A DNA stretch of 64,000 nt, taken from the NCBI GenBank assembly GCA_026214975.1, contig JAOBSW010000919.1, positions 18,795-82,794 of the forward strand, read 5' to 3'. Numbering within the stretch: position 1 is the stretch's first letter; each line of letters starts with the position of its first letter. Under the pieces are notes generated by a model that saw only the letters and a program-made list of their open reading frames with translations, made no database searches and was not told the origin of the DNA. This stretch comes from Gentiana macrophylla (taxonomy: Eukaryota; Streptophyta; Magnoliopsida; Gentianales; Gentianaceae). The position numbers were made by a program, and so were the translations under genes. Positions 22,212 through 32,905 of the stretch are shown piece after piece.

Positions 22212-22638
22212 CATCCATCTGATATACTTTGAAGTTTTTATAAGCAGCATGTGCCAGGAATAATCTGATAGCTTCCAATCTTGCAACAGGGGCATATGTC
22301 TCATCAAAATCTATTCCTTCTGCTTGAGAATATCCTTTTGCTACTAGTCTGGCCTTATTCCTCACAATGGTACCAGATTCATCAAGTTTGTTTCTGTATA
22401 CCCATTTTTTACCAATAATATTTGCATGATTAGGCCTTTCCACTAGTGTCCAAACTTGATTTCTTTCAAATTCATTCAATTCTTCTTGTATAGCAATTAT
22501 CCAATCTGGATCTGCAATTGCTTCTTCAACAACTTTAGGTTCCATTTGAGATAGAAAACATGTAAACATTGCTTCTAATTGTCTTCTAGTCCTCACACAT
22601 TGCTGTATATTGCCAATGACTTGCTCTCCCTTAACCAT
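22183..22638 (-). pseudogene. Copia reverse transcriptase N-terminal half
   Basis: Copia pol from the integrase-RT linker into RT. It carries [28 protein letters not shown], the block [40 protein letters not shown], and [14 protein letters not shown]. The frame follows the protein as far as KVYQMD at 22212. The last ~29 bases are Gypsy LTR read by accident. The missing continuation resumes at 11427, after a gap of about ten codons lost with the insertion junction. Confidence 0.92.
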
Positions 22639-23973
22639 TGTGGATTCTGGTTGGATTGATTTTCAAGAATCTCATCTTCAGTAGGGTCTGCTGTTTCTTC
22701 AACAGGGGGTTCAGCAGATCCTTGAATTGCCTCAGTTGTTGCATCAGTAGTATTTCCCGCAGGGTGTTCAGCAGGGGCAGAATCAGAAACCTTTAAGTCA
22801 TTGAATCTTTCCAAAACTTCAACACATTCTGGATCAGTGACTTGTTGATTCTCAGTAGGTTCTGAAGCTTCATCTTCTATTCCAGTGAACTTAGGTTCAT
22901 CAAATACAACATGTATTGTTTCTTCATGTTTCAGTGTCCTTTTATTTAGTACCCTGAATGCCTTGCTGACTGAGGAATATCCCAAGAAAATTCCTTCATC
23001 TGATTTTGGTTGGAATGTCTTCAATTGTTCCTTATGATTCAAGATAAAACACTTGCTTCCAAATGGATGGAAATAAGATATATTAGGTTTTCTTCCATTC
23101 CAAATCTCATAAGGTGTATTCAGCAGCTTCTTGTTCACTGATGTTCTGTTTTGTGTATTGCATGCTGTATTGACTGCTTCAAATTTCAATATCTTTCAGT
23201 AGCAATGCTTCACAAATCATAGTTCTTCGCTTCGCTTTTTAAAGTTATGTTTCTTCTTTCAGCAACCCCATTTTGCTGAGGTGTACTAGCAGTAGCAAGT
23301 TGATGTAGTACACCATTTTGTTCACAATATTTTCTTATAACTTTATTGAGAAATTCAGTACCCTTGTCTAATCTTATCTTCACTACTGTCAAACTTTTCT
23401 CATTTTGAAATCTCTTCAAAAGTTCAGGCATCTTTTGAAATGTCTCACTTTTCTTGTTCATGAATATCACCCAAGTGTACCTTGAATAATCATCCACAAT
23501 CACTAAGGTGTACTTTTTTCCTATTACACTTGTTGGTGTTACTGGTCCAAAAAGATCCATGTGCATCAGCTCCAAAACTCTTTTTGTAGATTGTTTAGTC
23601 TTTGACTTGAAGCTTGACTTTGTCTGTTTACCTTGCTGACATGTATCACATATAGCATCCTTCTTGAATGTGATCTCAGGTAAACCAATCACCAGTTTCT
23701 TCTTCACCAACTGATTGATATCATCAAAGTTTAGATGATTCAACTTCTTATGCCATAACCGATTAAGTTCGACTTTGTATGCACAATCAGGCAAGTTTTC
23801 GAACAATGATGAGACCAATCCACAACATACAAGTTTTGTTGTCTTCTTCCAGCCAACACAACTTGATCACCTCTCTCACTAATGGCAGTACAAGTGTTTT
23901 TGTCAAAAGTGACCTTGTATCCCATGTCACAAAATTGTCCAGTGCTCAGTAGGTTGTAGTCCAGTCCTTCCAC
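22593..23973 (-). pseudogene. Copia integrase
   Basis: Pieces in order: GAG-pre-integrase (GLDYNLLSTGQFCDMGYKV, 23740-23973); zinc finger LWHKKLNHLNFDD...CDTCQQGKQ; core with the first Asp in LMHMDLFGPV, second in IRLDKGTEFLN, and the Glu in QNGVAERRN (23210-23818); then the C-terminal block IWNGRKPNISYFHPFGSKCF and EGIFLGYSSVSKAFRVLN (22593-23189). Frame breaks at about 23200 and 23800 split it. Thr/Glu/Gln-rich linker toward RT occupies 22640-22830. The HHCC and DDE residues are all recognisable, which suggests moderate age or assembly-made frameshifts. Confidence 0.92.
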
Positions 23974-24014
23974 ATATGCAACATTCTTGATTGTTAATCC
24001 ATTTCTTACAAGTG

Positions 24015-24096
24015 TGTCATATCCTCTTGTGTATCCAGGTGTATTCTTGTTGCCGTGTCATATCCTCTTGTGTATCCAGGTGTATTCTTGTTGCCA
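24015..24096. repeat. 41-bp exact tandem duplication inside Copia protease
   Basis: TGTCATATCCTCTTGTGTAT... starts at 24015 and again at 24056. The period of 41 is not divisible by three, so it shifts the frame of the protease-integrase connection. It lies immediately after the protease active site. Confidence 0.9.
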
Positions 24097-24617
24097 AAAT
24101 TCACTATCCTTTGCCACAAAACTTGACAAACAGTGCTTATTCTTTGTCATATGTCTGGAACATCCACTGTCAAAATACCAGACACCCTACAAAACAAAGT
24201 TAATGCATTTTAGGTACCCAAACCGGTTTGGGTCCATAATAGTCAGTGGTAAGCATGACCCTTGGCAAGTTAAGGTCTTCTTTGAAAGGTATCATACTTT
24301 GGTTCATACATGTACTCTACACATCCATAAGGTCTAACAATTGGTTGTGTAGGATTCACATATGCTTTTTGGCCTTTTGGAATATAATGTTGTTTAAGGT
24401 GATTCCTTTTGTTAGAAGCACTAGGATAATCATAGGTTTCTTTGTCTGTTAGGGATGACCCTGTAATATGGAGTCTCATTGAGGCCCCCCGCCGAGGCCT
24501 TATATAAGTCCTCTGCTTTGAGCCCTCTGCTTGATTCCATTGCTTAGGTTTTACCCTAGCGAAGATTGTTATTTCTGTTGTTTCTAGCAGTAGGTGCAGG
24601 AATATTCCAATCATCAT
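24097..24617 (-). pseudogene. Copia aspartic protease and gag-protease linker
   Basis: On the minus strand the active-site block WYFDSGCSRHM lies at 24148-24180, with the catalytic Asp in DSG. The downstream flap region is displaced by the 41-bp duplication at 24015-24096. The upstream linker (24270-24617) is basic and Asn/Pro-rich (ARVKPKQWNQAEGSKQRTY, HYIPKGQKAYVNPTQPIVRP). A stop separates the two. The protease would process Gag-Pol; this copy is broken by the duplication. Confidence 0.85.
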
Positions 24618-25252
24618 CAGTAGGGAACAATCTACCTATCCCCCTGAGATAAGTATGCCTTGAATGATTAGCATTTTTGGGTTTTGGATTCTTATCCTTG
24701 GAATATTTCTGGTTTTTCCTTTTTTGTGGTCCAGGAGACTTGGTAGTAGGTCCGCTATCGCAGAGTTCAGGAGGCACAAGTGATCTATTTTTAGATTTAT
24801 TCTTTTATTAAGAGTCGTTGACTTCTTTGACCTCTCGATTTTGCTTTCTTGAAGCTTTCTCAAGAGGCTTTCATCGCCTCAAAGAACCCTTTTAGAGTTG
24901 GATCTTGTGCGAGCACAAACTTAGGACCAATTCGGTACTAGGTTCGGTGACCTTCTTGGATCCACTCTTATTGGATTGTTGAGTTCCAAATCCAAGCCAG
25001 TTCTATCACCATAAGGCTTTCAGATTTGAATGCGGTGGAGGAACAAGATGGTCAAGCAGACTCAAGCAGCTCATCGAAAGTTCAAAGAGGCTTATCTTGA
25101 TTCTCGTCTGACTTCTTTTCCTTTCCTTTGAGAATTCTTAATTCAAAGATTTAATCTTTCAACTTCGATTGAAGTGCTTTTTTTCAGCCTTCACAATCTC
25201 ATAACCAGATTGTATTATCCTTAGTTGATTAAGGATGGCATCCAAAGTTTCT
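24618..25252. other. Broken gag-to-protease linker of the Copia element
   Basis: Short basic frames on the minus strand (KRKNQKYSKDKNPKPKNANH) continue the linker in changing phase. No separate gene is seen. Confidence 0.55.
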
Positions 25253-26389
25253 TCATTGTCGAATTTTTGGATTTGAACCACAAAGTTGATTCACAATCAC
25301 TTCAATAGGAGTGTTTATAGATACAGAATTGTATACCTCCTCTGTTTCATCCATATTAGCCATTAAAGCATAATCTTCCATATCAACAACAAGTGCAGTA
25401 TCATCAGACTCATTTCCCTTTTCTGACTCTACTTCATATCCTGATTCATCTTCAGCAACCATAGCCTTCTTGCCATGTCTTCTTTGTTGACTTTTGGTCT
25501 TCAATAGGTCTGGACAGTCAGGTCTGAAATGTCCAGGCTTGTTGCAATTAAAGTAGAGATAATCAGGTTCCTTTTTTTGTTTTAATTCAGGACAATCATG
25601 TTTGAAGTGTCCTGGTTTCTTGCAATGATAGCACAAGTAATCATTATCTTTCTTTGATTCATCCTTCTTCTTTTCACTGAATTTCTTTGTGAAATTCCTT
25701 GGAGAACCCTTTCCAGTTTTCATCATCCTGATTTTCTTGCTCATTAGGGCAATCTGCTCTTGCATCTCATCCAATAGATCATCTTGAGCTCCTGATGTCT
25801 CTTCTTGATGTGAAGCAGCCAATGTAGTGGTCTTTGGCTCTTCTTTTTTAGTCTCAGGCACAAGATTTTTGCTAAATTCATAGGCCTTAAGATCTGAAAA
25901 CAATTTGAAGGTGTCTTCTTCATGCAAACTCCTCATTTCTTCTATGGCAGGCACCTTCATCTCCCAAACTTCTTTTGCAGGTAATGCTTCCAAGATTTTT
26001 GAGTTGATTTCTTCTTGTGAGTACTTCACACTCAGTAGGGTGAGTTCATCCATGATTGCAATGAATCTTGATTCCATTTGTTCAATGGTTTCATTTCGTT
26101 TCATCTTGAACTCCTGGAACTTCTTCTTGGCCACACGGATCTTGTTCTTTTTGATTGCATCAGTGCCTTCACAGATTAATTGTAACTTGTTCCATAGTAC
26201 CTTTGCAGTCTTGCAATCTTTCACCTTCATATACATATTGCTATCCAAAGTTCTGTATATGATATCAATAACAATATTGTTGAGATTTGCTCTTTTTCTA
26301 TCTTGATAGTCCATTCCCTTTTGGTTTTGGAATGTCTTGTGTCTCATCACCCACTCATTTATCGACTTGGTAATCTCCAGGTGGTCCAT
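25253..26389 (-). pseudogene. Copia Gag
   Basis: A 378-codon open frame, the longest in the window. The capsid (UBN2-like) region includes NIVIDIIYRTLDSNMYMKVK, AKVLWNKLQLICEG, ETIEQMESRFIAIMDEL and SQEEINSKILEALPAKEV. The nucleocapsid follows, with one good knuckle, CYHCKKPGHFKHDC, and a second, YFNCNKPGHFRPDC, in which the first Cys is Tyr. An acidic tail follows (MVAEDESGYEVESEKGNESD). The true start is probably a little upstream, since the frame opens inside the N-terminal domain. It lies directly downstream of the primer site and 5' LTR. It would form the virus-like particle and bind genomic RNA. Confidence 0.92.
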
Positions 26390-26604
26390 CCGTCAAAGAC
26401 ATCCATCATTTCATCATGTGTTGCAACTAGATAAGCCTCGCATACGACGTTTATACTCATCAAAACGATCTAAAGAACATATCAACATTGTTCTAGCATC
26501 TTTGGTTATTATCCATGATGCAAAGCTTTGAAAATCAAGAACTTGAAAAAGTTTTCAAAGTATTTTCACAAGCACAACAAGTAGGATTACTTTGAATAGA
26601 AGAA

Positions 26605-26617
26605 GCGCCTGATACCA
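26605..26617 (-). promoter_or_regulatory. Copia primer-binding site (initiator Met tRNA type)
   Basis: TGGTATCAGGCGC on the minus strand lies two bases inside the 5' LTR. It matches the 3' end complement of plant initiator Met tRNA over its first nine bases. This fixes the element's orientation. Confidence 0.9.
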
Positions 26618-26619
26618 AT

Positions 26620-28321
26620 TGTTGGTCCTTGAAAGGCTTTGGTTAAGTTTAGAGGAGGAGGGTGAATAAACTTAACACTTAAAAACTTTTGGAGTTAACA
26701 AACTCAAGAACTTCAAAGAAACTACGATACTTGAAGAGTTCATCGACACTCAAGAAGTCATTGATCGTTGAGTTTATGAATTTGTGCAATGAATTATATC
26801 AAAAATTAAGCCTTATTACTTGTTGTTAAATATGATACCAAGTATTAGATACTCAAGAGTGTATGTGTGTGATTCATTTGCTAGATTTAGTAGATTGATG
26901 TGTTAGATAAACTAAGTGCATAATATAAATGCGAGAAAGTAAGTAGCGAGATTTTATAGTGGTTCCGTGGTGGTGTAATCCTCGTCGGTCCACTCTTCTC
27001 CTGTGATGTTGGAGGTAATTCACTAGAGATCTTTGATGTAGTCATTACAAAAATCCCTAAGTAGCTTGTCCTTCACCAATAACTATGGCTTCACAAACCG
27101 AACACTTGGAGCAGTAGGATTGTCGCTCTAAAGTCTTCCACTGGTCCTTGAAGGGTAGGATTGCCTCTTCACCACTCCACCAAAAAAAACGATCTTTCAC
27201 ACCCAAAGATGCTTCACTGTCTTGATAGATTCCTTGTAAAAGAAAGATTGAATCAAGTAAGTGATTGATTTTCAAAGACTTTGATCAGATGATATGATCA
27301 ACGAACTTGATGTCTTCAAGTGTGTAAACTTGATGTAGCTTGAATGCGATTACACTTGAATATATTCTCTGGATCAAGAGCCTTATGCTCGGTGTAGGTC
27401 AAGCAGGTGTTTTTCTTGATTAGAAATCAAGCTCGGGATTATCTCAGTATTTTCTCTTAATGTTCATCATCAGATCTCGAATTAGAGTCCTCTATTTATA
27501 GGTAGGAGTCCTTGTGACTTATGTTTGAAATTCAAACATAGCCGTTTGCATTTGTCTCCATCTTGACTTGCTTTTTCTCGATCGTTCTGGGATCGACATC
27601 GCCGATTCCTTTTTGACGATTCTGATCCATCCATCCTTTGACTTGTAACCATTGGATAAAGATCTGAATCTTTCCAACGTCCATTTGATCTTAACCATTG
27701 ATTTGTTTGATAAAATCAGAGGTTGTTAGCTGTCTCTTTCTTTGTAATCTCCCAATGTAGCTTTTGATTAAATCGAAATATGTGTCCAGCTGGTTCCTGA
27801 GAATATAAGCATGCTGATATACACATCAGTAAGCTTATCCTTATTATGCGTTGTGTTTAAAAACACTTCAGCTTACTGTCTTTTATCTAACTTTTATTTG
27901 TGAAGTTAGATTACACCTTTTGCATATAACTAAGTTCCAATCATCACTTATCTTGTGGAACTTAGATTTTGTATTACATAAGGTATATGTAATCGATTTA
28001 GTCATCACAGACTTCCCTAAATTTCGATTCCATATCCTTGACTTTAATTACTAAGTTTGATCCCTTAGCCTTCAATTATTGAGTTTGAACCTCACCTTGG
28101 TCTTCAAGAGGTTCTTGACAAGTCTCAATGACTCAACCTACCTCTTGATCTAGACTATTCTCACGATGTAAGTCGGTGACCTTTTTACAAGGCTTGTTTG
28201 ATCAAACCTATACAATATCAAACTCTAATAAACCTATACATTTGATCTAGACATCTTTTTGTCTTTGCTCTATAACAGCTATTCTTGCACTCATCACTAA
28301 AACTTAAAGATAAGTCCAACA
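26620..28321 (-). repeat. Copia 5' LTR
   Basis: 1702 bp, TGTTGGTCC...AAGTCCAACA. It would hold the element promoter. A TATA-like and short-leader region is likely near the middle but was not assigned with confidence. Confidence 0.95.
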
Positions 28322-28326
28322 AATAT
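28322..28326. repeat. Target-site duplication of the Copia element, right copy (aatat)
   Basis: Exact match to 3901-3905. Confidence 0.9.
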
Positions 28327-28424
28327 GCATATTTTAATCCATACTCCTCAGTAACTCGAAATTCATTTTTCCAATACCCAAACAATAAAGCTGCGAAAAT
28401 TGACGGATGAGAGTGATTTCATAC

Positions 28425-28537
28425 CTGATGCGAACCAATTTGATGTTCTTCCACTGATGTTGTTGCAAAAGATGCTTCATAACCGCTTCAATTTCGCTGT
28501 CGAGGTTGAAAGATGCCGCCTTCCACGATTTCAGCAA
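28425..28537 (-). CDS. Possible upstream exon of the host gene split by the Copia element
   Basis: Minus-strand open segment reading KSWKAASFNLDSEIEAVMKH and LLQQHQWKNIKLVRI, ending AG followed by GTATGAAA, a good donor at 28424. It ends two bases into a codon; the candidate acceptor exon at 3751-3883 supplies one base and continues a helical, charged protein. There is a TGA immediately upstream (about 28538-28540) and no ATG in frame, so the 5' boundary is unknown. The exon may begin at an internal acceptor such as the one ending CTCGACAG. I do not recognise the family. The balanced amino-acid composition differs clearly from surrounding AT-rich DNA. Confidence 0.35.
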
Positions 28538-28540
28538 TCA

Positions 28541-29580
28541 ATGATCAAAAAAATTGACAAATACACCTGATGAATCAGTGATCTGTTGACAAAGAATCAT
28601 TTGAATTAGATGATTGATGCGAATTTGGAAAAGAATCAATTGTAGATTCACGATCGAACTTTGTCCAAGCAATTTCTGATTTTTCTATCGTCAGCGAGTT
28701 TCTTCAAACCGATAAAGGATAAGCAGTAAAAATATGTCAATGTAATTAGAATGGGTTAAGTAAGGGCAATTCAGTCATGTTATTAAATTTATGTCCTTCA
28801 GCCTATAAAAAATGTTAACTTGGACTGCTAATTAAAAAAAATATGAAAAATGTCCTAATCCCTAATTTTCCAAAATTCATATCCGTACAATAGTTTATAA
28901 AGTAAATAATAAACCTAAAAAGTAAAAATGATAGTAATAAAAAAAAACTACCACAAAAAATTGATACTGCGAAATCCATATATTACCGAATGACTCTACA
29001 AATTAAATGTCATGGTAAATATAATAGTATAAAATACAGGGAGAAGAGGCTAGAAGGACGTCAAATCTCATAAATGGGGATCAAAGGACATTCTTTATTT
29101 TGGTTGATTAAAAAGGACAAAATGATAATAGATGGACTGAAATACCCTTGAGTTTTTTTCTTTTATTTTGTGCAATTTGTAGTAAAAACGTTCACCCAAT
29201 AAAATACGAGAATCTTCAGCAGGATTTATTACATATTTTGAAAAAGTGGTATATCTAGGAAATTACGGCAATGATATATGTTCCACTCATAAATATATTT
29301 TTGACTAAAAACTAAATCCACAATGTTTTTTTTCTTAGAAATTCAAATCAACAATGTTAAATAGGGGGAAAAAAAAAAAGGCAGGCAGGCAAGAGTCTAA
29401 TAAAATATTGTTACAATAAAAATAAAAATGTAGTAACATATAAAGAAATAATAACAATCAATAAAATATAGTTATAATTAAAAAATATAGTTACACATTA
29501 AACATGTAGTAACACAAGAAAAAATGTAGTAACATATAAAAAAAAGTAGTTACAACCAATGTATAAAGAAATAGTAACTC
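28541..29580. other. AT-rich intergenic sequence
   Basis: No gene recognised. From about 29400 there are many loosely repeated words (tagtaacatataaa, tagttaca), which look like a decayed tandem array or MITE. Confidence 0.5.
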
Positions 29581-29780
29581 GTAATTGTTATTGTATGTTG
29601 AAAATAATCATTCTTATTGCTTTGTTACTTCACGTGTTACTTTTATTTCACTCGTAATTTTTACATATGTTGGAAATCATCATTCTTATTGCATTCATAC
29701 TTCATGTGTTACTATTACTTCAATCGTAATTTTTACTATATGTTGGAAATTATCATTCTTATTATATTGTTACTTCACTC

Positions 29781-29781
<1 letters not shown>
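29581..29781. repeat. Three-copy ~72-bp tandem repeat
   Basis: Units begin GTAATT at 29581, 29654 and 29726. They share tatgttggaaat(c/t)atcattcttattg and a gttacttcac motif. The third is cut short by the TA tract at 29783. Confidence 0.8.

Positions 29782-29782
<1 letters not shown>

Positions 29783-29834
<52 letters not shown>
29783..29834. repeat. (TA)n tract, left border of the pararetrovirus fragment
   Basis: About 52 bp of TA dinucleotide with one GT interruption. Virus-like coding sequence starts at its end. Confidence 0.95.
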
Positions 29835-29836
29835 CA

Positions 29837-30340
29837 GAGATAATTTGTATTTGTTACAGAATTTATTATAAACCTTTACACACGTTAAATCCTATGTGTA
29901 AACTCAAAGATAAATCTTTGAATGAAACAATTTTAATTGAAACAAATTTTAGTAAGTCGAATATTACGACTCGAAGATCAATTAAATGGGAGAAAATTCC
30001 TCTACCAGATCATTGGCAAATTGCTAATGCAGTACCTAAGACTCCTGTAATATGTCAGGATGTGACTGATATAGTCCAGAGTTCAGATGGAAATATTTCT
30101 ATCATGAAGAATTCACAATGGGAAAATATTCCAAGAAATATATCAAGATCATCATCTATGAGATCTTTTATTTCTCCATTTGAAAATATTCAAATACCTT
30201 TGGAACCCAATAGGGCTTCTACTTCTCAATTACGAGAAGCTTATGTTAAAAATTTATCTTTGGATAAAAATAATATAGTTAGAGGAAAATGTATAGAAGA
30301 TTCAGATCTTACTGAATCAGAAATGGATCATGATATTTAA
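29837..30340 (+). pseudogene. Pararetrovirus ORF, movement-protein end and downstream linker
   Basis: An open frame leaves the TA tract, reads RIYYKPLHTLNPMCKLKDK and TTRRSIKWEKIPLPDHWQI, and ends in TAA at 30338-30340 after an acidic tail (DSDLTESEMDHD). The early part resembles the C-terminal portion of caulimovirid movement proteins. The rest resembles the variable region before the coat protein. The N-terminal part is absent, cut off at the TA tract. This rests on motif style only. Confidence 0.6.
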
Positions 30341-30932
30341 ATGGATTTTACACCAAAAATTGATTTTAGTCCAGGTTCACTGGCAAGAAATACAATTAAA
30401 AATGAATTTAAATTAGAAAAATGGAAACCATTTAGAGATTGGTTTTTTTAATAATATTTCAAGTGAAGATAGAAATTACTATCAGGATGAATTTTATAGA
30501 TTTCTTGAAAAAGAGACTAAAATAATAACTTTTATTCCGTGGTTTATTTCAACATATGTTAAAGATTATTTATGTATAATTGAACGTGATTTTAAATTAG
30601 AAGGAGGAAAATTTATGAAAGGTACTTATCCTCCACAACAAGCTTTTTCAATAGAGAAAAATGGTAAAATACTTAATTTCAACGCATTTTCTAAATTAAT
30701 AGAAAATGATTCTTTAACTTTTACACTTAAAGAATTAAATCAATTATTAGTTAATCAAAATTATACTAATTTATATTTAAATGTTCTAGGTGAACAGTTA
30801 GCAGTAATTTCTGAAAAAACAGAAAAGATTTATTCTGCTATAAAAAATATTCCACTGAATAATTCAACAAAAGATAAAAATGCAGAAATTAATGATATTG
30901 TTACTGCATCTCATATTCAACCTCCTCCTTGA
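30341..30932 (+). pseudogene. Pararetrovirus second ORF upstream of the coat protein
   Basis: An ATG follows the previous stop with no spacing (TAAATG, same frame). The frame is broken at about 30446-30451 by a length change in a T run, then stays open to TGA at about 30930. Content includes YRFLEKETKIITFIPWF, TYPPQQAFSIEKNGK and NQNYTNLYLNVLGEQL. The last resembles the short conserved block before the coat protein in several caulimovirids. Confidence 0.6.
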
Positions 30933-31507
30933 AATAAAAAAATTTATTCTAAAACCTAAGGGAGATATAGAAAAATTTATTGAAGAAAAATTTTAAAATC
31001 TAAAATTAAATACTTTAGATCAAGATATGTCTAATATAATTGGAACTGGAAATCATAATGATACAGTTAAATTTGAGTTAAATAGACTTAAAAAATATCT
31101 TGATCGTCTTACTCAAAGATAATTATTATTACTGAAGACCTTCCCTATGGATACTTCCATGAGGAACAAGAATATGTTATTAATAATATTTATTCAGGAA
31201 AACATATTTATGAGTGGAACTCTTGATTACATACTGATAAACAAATTTATAGTATGATACATAGAATGCTAATGTATAGCACTATATGTAAATCATCGTA
31301 ATACTTGATAAAAATGTTGCAAAAATGATAATTGCAGGATTTACTGAGGCCAACTAAAAGGTTGGTGGGATAATTACTTAAGTTTAACTAATAAATATTA
31401 TATCTTAAATACGCTTAAACAAGAACATAATGATGTTGTTGAAAATGTAGTTTATACTTTAAGAATTACAATTCTTGAACATTTCACAGGAAGAATTTCG
31501 ATAATTG
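30933..31507 (+). pseudogene. Pararetrovirus coat-protein core, multiply broken
   Basis: Traces alternate between frames. An acidic stretch with EKFIEEKF ends in a stop at about 30993. Another open run reaches about 31119. The frame with EDLPYGYFHEEQEYVINN ends at TGA near 31225. The conserved AGFT and GWWDNYL motifs lie in different frames at about 31335-31380, followed by an open run to the TA tract. The Cys/His RNA-binding finger expected downstream is missing because the fragment ends at 31510. Confidence 0.65.
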
Positions 31508-31508
31508 C

Positions 31509-31510
<2 letters not shown>

Positions 31511-31573
<63 letters not shown>
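31511..31573. repeat. (TA)n tract, right border of the pararetrovirus fragment
   Basis: Uninterrupted AT dinucleotide of about 63 bp directly after the viral coding sequence. Confidence 0.95.
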
Positions 31574-31576
<3 letters not shown>

Positions 31577-32903
31577 GTAAATCGAATTGTGTTTTTGTTT
31601 TTAAATTTTTAAATTTTTATTTTTATTTTTATTTTTAAATTGGATAAAAGATTTGGGTAGATCTTTGGTAATCATAACCGAATGAAGATCAAATCGGCGC
31701 ATATCAAGGCATGTTTTTAAAAATTACTAAGAAAAGGGTATTTTTGGAAGTTTGAATAGGTTTTGTCCTGATTAATGATCAGATTCCTTCAATTTGATTT
31801 ATTCATTAATCTATCATTCTTGGCAAAAACCTATAAAATACATACACGTAAGACAATAAAAAATCACGATAAAAATAACAGTGTAAAATCTATATATAAT
31901 CAATAGTACAAAACCATAGTAAAAGATATATGTATATTTAAATCGGTAATATAACGGTTACAAAAAACGTAGAAATGATTTACGAGAAAATCGTTCTTTT
32001 GGTTAGGAGTTGGGTGGGGAAAATTTTAGTGGAAGGGTGGGAGAGAGATTTTATAGTGCAACGGTTGTACGAAGGTTATATTATGTGGCAAACATTAAAA
32101 TCTCTCATTTTTACTCTATTTCATATAATGTACTTTTATCATGTGAGAGATGTTAGAAATGAATGGTTATAATGTATGTCTTGGTACTACCTTCATACAA
32201 CAGTTGTATTATAAAATTTTCCGGGTAGGGGTGGGTTGGTGAAAGTGGTGTATTCTCGGTTTAAAACAGTTTTTTTTAGAGCAGAAAAAATTATCGAGAA
32301 GGGTTGGGGCGGTGACGGACACTTTATTTCTTCATCATTATGGTCTTTTATTTTATTTTATGTTATTTTCTAGACTTTTTAATTATTATTTGTATTGAAA
32401 AAATATTCTCTTTTTTCATTTATAAATTTGTTAATTTTTTTAAAAAGGGTGTACTCAATGAATTCTAACATTGAGTATGATATTTTAAGAAAGCGGAACA
32501 AAACTCAATGAATGACTTGCACAAGTGCAGATCGATCTAGTGGTAGAATAGACTATAACCTCAAGACAGCAGCACTAATGCTCAACCTCCGTCAGGAAGA
32601 GAAAAAAAATAATAAAAAAAATCAATGAATGACACCGTGAATTCTTGTCCATATATTCAATTGGTACCTCGAAACTAAATTCATATAAAATTATTGATAT
32701 AAAGTGAACATAAATGACTTTTTTTTTTTTTTTTTTGAGGGGATGAATGAAATATTTAAAAAAGGAAAACATAAAAACATACTAATATGGTAAGGAGGAA
32801 ATAATGATGAATTAATGAATCATTTGTACTATGTCTTAATGAATACCCGCTATAAATGCCGTTATAAATTTTGTTTTTCTTTGACCGTCGGTTATCATTT
32901 TAA
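31574..32903. other. Intergenic AT-rich sequence with a tRNA-like A-box motif
   Basis: No protein gene seen. At 32525-32560 the sequence GATCGATCTAGTGGTAGAA resembles a pol III A box, followed some 60 bp later by A-rich sequence. This could be a SINE remnant, but no B box is evident, so it is not called separately. Confidence 0.35.
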
Positions 32904-32905
32904 TA

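Larger units (their letters stand above)
3906..28321 (-). mobile_element. Ty1/copia LTR retrotransposon, SIRE/Maximus-like, interrupted by a Gypsy element
   Basis: The element has 1.7-kb LTRs with TGTTGG...CCAACA ends, a perfect 5-bp target duplication, a tRNA-iMet-type primer site inside the right LTR, and a purine tract inside the left LTR. Read on the minus strand the order is 5' LTR, gag, protease, integrase, RT, RNase H, a long env-like region, 3' LTR. Integrase before RT defines Copia. A coding region after RNase H plus very long LTRs fits the SIRE/Maximus lineage. Without the 10.8-kb Gypsy insertion at 11428-22211 the element is about 13.6 kb. Every protein region carries stops or frameshifts, so it is non-functional as read. 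It may sit in an intron of a minus-strand host gene (3751-3883 and 28425-28537). Confidence 0.95.
29835..31510 (+). mobile_element. Endogenous pararetrovirus fragment (Caulimoviridae-like)
   Basis: About 1.7 kb of plus-strand, decayed coding sequence lies between two (TA)n tracts. The order matches a caulimovirid genome: end of a movement-protein-type region, a linker ORF, then the coat-protein core with the conserved GWWDNYL motif at 31360-31380. There is no LTR, protease, reverse transcriptase or RNase H, so this is an internal fragment. Endogenous caulimovirids lack integrase and enter chromosomes by repair; AT-dinucleotide repeats are a known preferred location. The genus cannot be settled; florendovirus- or petuvirus-like are possibilities. 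It carries several stops and frameshifts and is inert as read. Confidence 0.75.

Noticed and set aside
32520..32620. SINE with A box at about 32525
   Set aside because: Only one promoter box, no B box, no clear target duplication.
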